Part shown: positions 61,127 through 64,000 of the stretch, in pieces
How positions within the stretch are numbered: the first letter of the stretch is position 1
Layout of the letters: each line of letters starts with the position of its first letter
Source: Metallyticus violacea
Taxonomy: Eukaryota > Arthropoda > Insecta > Mantodea > Metallyticidae
DNA: 64,000 bases
NCBI GenBank assembly: GCA_030762175.1
Contig: CM060831.1
Coordinates: 79,887,001-79,951,000, forward strand
Reading direction: 5' to 3'
The notes under the pieces: generated by a model
The model's input: the letters and a program-made list of their open reading frames with translations, nothing else
What the model was told of the DNA's origin: nothing
Databases searched by the model: none
Made by a program: the position numbers and the translations under genes

Positions 61127-62393
61127 CGACGGCTAGTCAAATAAGACTAAGAGCTTTTATTAAGCAAACGGATCAGCGCTGATTGGTGAACAAAAAATAG
61201 AAGTTCGCCCGCGCATGCGTCTGTCACAGGGAGCTAGCAAACTACGTCAGATCGCCAGTTGCCTACATACAAAATGGAGATGATTCGTGAAGAGCAATAT
61301 GCTGCGTTGAAGTTTTGCTTTCGTTTGCAGAAAACTGGCATGGAAGCTTACAGATTGTTGCAGCAGGCATATGGTGATGATGTTCTGCCACAATCCACAG
61401 CACTTCGATGGTTCAAGGAATTTAAGGAGGGTCGTATTTCAACAACAAAGCAAGGCGGTCCAGGTACTCCAGCAACAGCAGTAAACGAAACCATGATTAA
61501 CATAGCTGAAGTCATTGTTCGCGAAGACCGACGAATAACAACTGACAGACTTGCAGACCTGTTACACATTTCCTATGGCAGTGCATTTTCGATTCTGCAC
61601 GATCAGTTGAACATGAGACGCGTTTGTGCGAGGTGGGTCCCAAGATTACTGACTGCTGAACAGAAGATGGTGCGAGTGGAATTGTGTAGGGAACTTCAAC
61701 GTCTGGTAAAGAAGCATGGGGATGCATATCTGAATTCCATCATTATAGGTGATGAAACTTTGCTTCATCATTACGACCCGGAAAGCAAACAGGCCTCCTC
61801 GGTATGGAAATCCCCCGATTCTCCGACGCCAAAGAAGATTAAGGTTGCTCAGTTGGCAGGAAAAGTGATAGTCATTTCGTTCTTCGACTGCCGTGGAATG
61901 GTGTATCAACATAAAGTCCCTCCTCGAACGACGGTTAATGGCGAGTATTACAAGTCTGTTTTGGATGTTCTTGCTAAACACATCCAACGAAAACGTCCGC
62001 AATTGCATCCTTCCGGTTGGCGCCTGCACCACGACAATGCACGCCCTCACGTGTACAAAATTGTCACCCAACATTTGGCCCGCAGGAATATCGAATGTGT
62101 CCCCCATCCTCCATTCTCCCCAGACTTAGCTCCCTGGGACTTTTATCTCTTTCCCTGTCTGAAAAAGGAGCTAAGAAGGGAGCATTTTGGTACTTCCGAT
62201 GCCGTTGTCAAAAAGGCTGAGGCGGTTTTGAAGAAGGTGTCAAAAGATGGCTTTCAGCGCGTGTTCCAGGACTGGCAGAAGCGTTGGGCAAAGTGCATTC
62301 AACTCGACGGCGAATACTTTGAAAAAGACCTCGCCTAATGTATTCCTTGCGAGGAAAAAAAAAAATTATCTGTCTTTTTTTGATTAGCCCTCA
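61127..62393 (+). mobile_element. Mariner element with intact transposase frame
   Basis: 1267 bp. Imperfect terminal inverted repeats of about 28 bp (5' CGACGGCTAGTCAAATAAGA against the complement of the 3' end, TGAGGGCTAATCAAA). TA at 61125-61126 and 62394-62395 forms the target duplication. One unbroken frame, 61259-62338, fills most of it. The interior is CpG-containing and less AT-rich than its surroundings, as expected of a recent arrival. Confidence 0.95.
61259..62338 (+). CDS. Mariner transposase, full length
   Basis: 359 aa; mariner transposases are usually about 345-360 aa. Residues 1-110 hold the paired helix-turn-helix DNA-binding region (EEQYAALKFCFRLQKTGMEA, STALRWFKEF, RRITTDRLADLLHIS). 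WVPRLL at 126-131 replaces the WVPHEL signature. Catalytic aspartates: D165 (IIIGDETLL), D259 (LHHDNARPH) and D294 (PDLAPWD), with exactly 34 residues between the last two, the D,D34D triad of true mariners. FSPDLAP at 286-292 stands for YSPDLAP. The second ATG, M6 at 61274, is an alternative start. No stop or frameshift is visible, so the copy may be active. Confidence 0.95.
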   Translation: MPTYKMEMIREEQYAALKFCFRLQKTGMEAYRLLQQAYGDDVLPQSTALRWFKEFKEGRISTTKQGGPGTPATAVNETMINIAEVIVREDRRITTDRLADLLHISYGSAFSILHDQLNMRRVCARWVPRLLTAEQKMVRVELCRELQRLVKKHGDAYLNSIIIGDETLLHHYDPESKQASSVWKSPDSPTPKKIKVAQLAGKVIVISFFDCRGMVYQHKVPPRTTVNGEYYKSVLDVLAKHIQRKRPQLHPSGWRLHHDNARPHVYKIVTQHLARRNIECVPHPPFSPDLAPWDFYLFPCLKKELRREHFGTSDAVVKKAEAVLKKVSKDGFQRVFQDWQKRWAKCIQLDGEYFEKDLA

Positions 62394-62447
62394 TAAAAGT
62401 TCTTATTCACCAGTCTGATTTAAAATAGAAAACACGGCTATGATGGT

Positions 62448-62700
62448 CTTTTTTTTTACGGCGGTGATACTGGTGATACATGAAATGAAATGATAAACTG
62501 GGAAAAAACAAATTTAACTGATGGAAGCATTCCAGACCTAAGTTTTAAGATACCTGCCCAGCATTTGTTATTGATGAGGACTGGGTATAACCTGGAAAAA
62601 ATCTGAGTGAGTAATGGAGTACAGTCCTAGTAGGAATCGAACCCCCAGACCTGCTCATATGTCTATAACTTAACAACCTCAGCCACCAAAGGTGATATGA
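62448..62700 (-). mobile_element. SINE family B, diverged
   Basis: Minus-strand copy: head GGTGGCTGAGGTTGTTAAG, B box GGTTCGATTCC, body with TCTTAAAACTTAGGTCTGG. It lies 55 bases after the mariner and is more diverged than the 60487 copy. Confidence 0.82.
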
Positions 62701-63445
62701 TTTGGTCTTTTAAATCTACTCCACCCTTCACTTTCTGACAGAGGGAATTTCTTATCTCTTCCCAGAATGTTTGTAGTTTCTTCCTTCGGAACTTTCCTGT
62801 ACCTTAGGGCAGCTTTTTTGTGTTTGAAGGAAAGAAAATTGTGAAACACAATGAAGTCATCTTAAATCAATGTTTTGTTTTGACAACACCACCTTGCTAA
62901 ATTCAATAAAACATGGGATCAAAATTATTTGAAGAAGAGGAAATGAGAAAGTGTGTTTTTTACAAGTGAAAGCATCTTTCTTTCCATTAGTAGCAGTACC
63001 TCAAGGTGAAGCCAAACCACTTCCAGAAATATAATTTACTTCGCAAGTAAAGGACAATGTTGACACAATTACTTGCCGTAAATAAAAAAGAAACAAAAAC
63101 ATGACAGTGAATTTGTGGGTTCTATGTTTCATTTACAGAAATGCACTGCAAGTTCAACATGAACCCAATGTGCAGTCTCAATTTTCAGCTTTGTACTACA
63201 CAAATTAAAAAATTGCTTAGCTTTGGAAATGGTTTTCAAACTACTTAATTTAAACATTTGCAAGAAACTGACTGGTAGCCACTTCCTGCAAATGTAAATG
63301 TAAAAAGCAAATAAGAGGTACCAGGTGATAAGTAAATGTTATGACTCCAGTTTCATTTGTATCTTCATTTCATCCATTCCATTCATCAACTTTAAATAAA
63401 AGCAAATATGTTTGTAATTTCCACATAAGTATATTAATCTAATTT
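62701..63445. other. No recognised gene
   Basis: AT-rich; presumably RTCB intron 1. No sequence matching the RTCB N-terminal exon was seen on the minus strand. Confidence 0.5.
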
Positions 63446-63449
63446 CTAA

Positions 63450-63712
63450 CATCCATACTTGCCTCATAGACCCAAGATCATGGGTTTAATCCCGGCCAGG
63501 GTCCATGGATTTTTTCAGGTGTAAAAATCCTAAGTATGGCTCCCTTCGGAAGAGAAGTGAAGCCATGGGTAACTGTCATACATTTAAGGAAGTAAAAGAA
63601 TCTCAAACCTGAAAGACGAGGCCTCTGAGCAAAATTTATCAGCCATTTCACGTCCTGAACTGAATGGGACACTGATGACCTGATATGCTAAAGAATTTCC
63701 ATAAATAAATCT
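63450..63712 (+). mobile_element. SINE family A, 5' truncated inside the head
   Basis: Begins within the head at ATACTTGCCTCATAGACCCA, keeps the B box GGGTTTAATCCCGGCC, and continues through the whole body (GAGGCCTCTGAGC, GGGACACTGATGACC) to the AT-rich end. Confidence 0.85.
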
Positions 63713-64000
63713 AGCATTTCTCATTTTCTGCATTCAGTTAGTCATTGATATGTTACCTAATTTTTACAGATTATATTAAATACTTAAGTGCCTTTATTTC
63801 CAGGTGTTAGTAGTTCGGAAATTTTGTTCATAATTATGCTTTGTCATTTGACCATGTTGGTCACTTTAGTCAGAATGAATTTTTATTAGAACTATTAAAA
63901 TTGGTTAAAAACATTTAAAAAATGTTAGGTAACCATAATTTCAAAGGTTAAAACCAAAATGTGCCCACACATTCTGTTTCTCTCATGCACATATGCAGAC

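Noticed and set aside
61348..62129. Several minus-strand and alternate-frame ORFs of 70-150 codons
   Set aside because: Shadows of the intact mariner transposase.

Overview
The window is animal nuclear DNA, AT-rich and crowded with transposable elements. It has spliced GT-AG exons, SINEs with tRNA-like heads, mariner/Tc1/pogo/hAT DNA transposons, LINE remnants and many Penelope-like elements (PLEs). The mix suits an arthropod, possibly a chelicerate; that is an inference, not a proven assignment.

One host gene is certain: RTCB, the tRNA-splicing ligase, on the minus strand. Eight coding exons run from 56985 down to 18616. Every junction is GT-AG with matching phase, and together they encode 474 codons plus a stop, exactly residues 32-505 of a 505-residue animal RTCB. 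All catalytic metal and GMP-site residues are present. Only the exon for about 31 N-terminal residues is missing; I could not find it between 56986 and 64000, so it probably lies beyond the right edge.

Layout. 0-5 kb: PLE, LINE and SINE remnants. 6.5-9.6 kb: relatively CpG-rich DNA with a diverged direct duplication, two unassigned candidate exons, GGCGGC motifs and a truncated mariner. 9.95-10.44 kb: microsatellite-bounded nested palindromes. 11.57-12.68 kb: an 18S rRNA pseudogene. 13.4-18.0 kb: PLEs, several in inverted pairs. 18.6-57 kb: RTCB, whose introns hold at least ten PLE copies, four LINE remnants, SINEs, and mariner, Tc1, pogo/Tigger and KIAA1586-type hAT relics. 57-64 kb: presumably RTCB intron 1, with a mariner-like relic, SINEs and one mariner with an unbroken transposase frame, imperfect terminal inverted repeats and a TA duplication.

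The most interesting signal is the PLE population. Several lineages carry type-I hammerhead ribozyme motifs (CTGANGA, stem II, GAAA, short near-palindromic stem III, then a GTC/GTT/GTA/ATC cleavage triplet). Many copies end in inverted repeats, so the hammerheads face each other, and four such copies are bounded by 13-14 bp target duplications, showing that the foldback unit behaves as one insertion. The genes do not form a pathway: RTCB is the host gene and the rest is mobile DNA that has accumulated in and around it.
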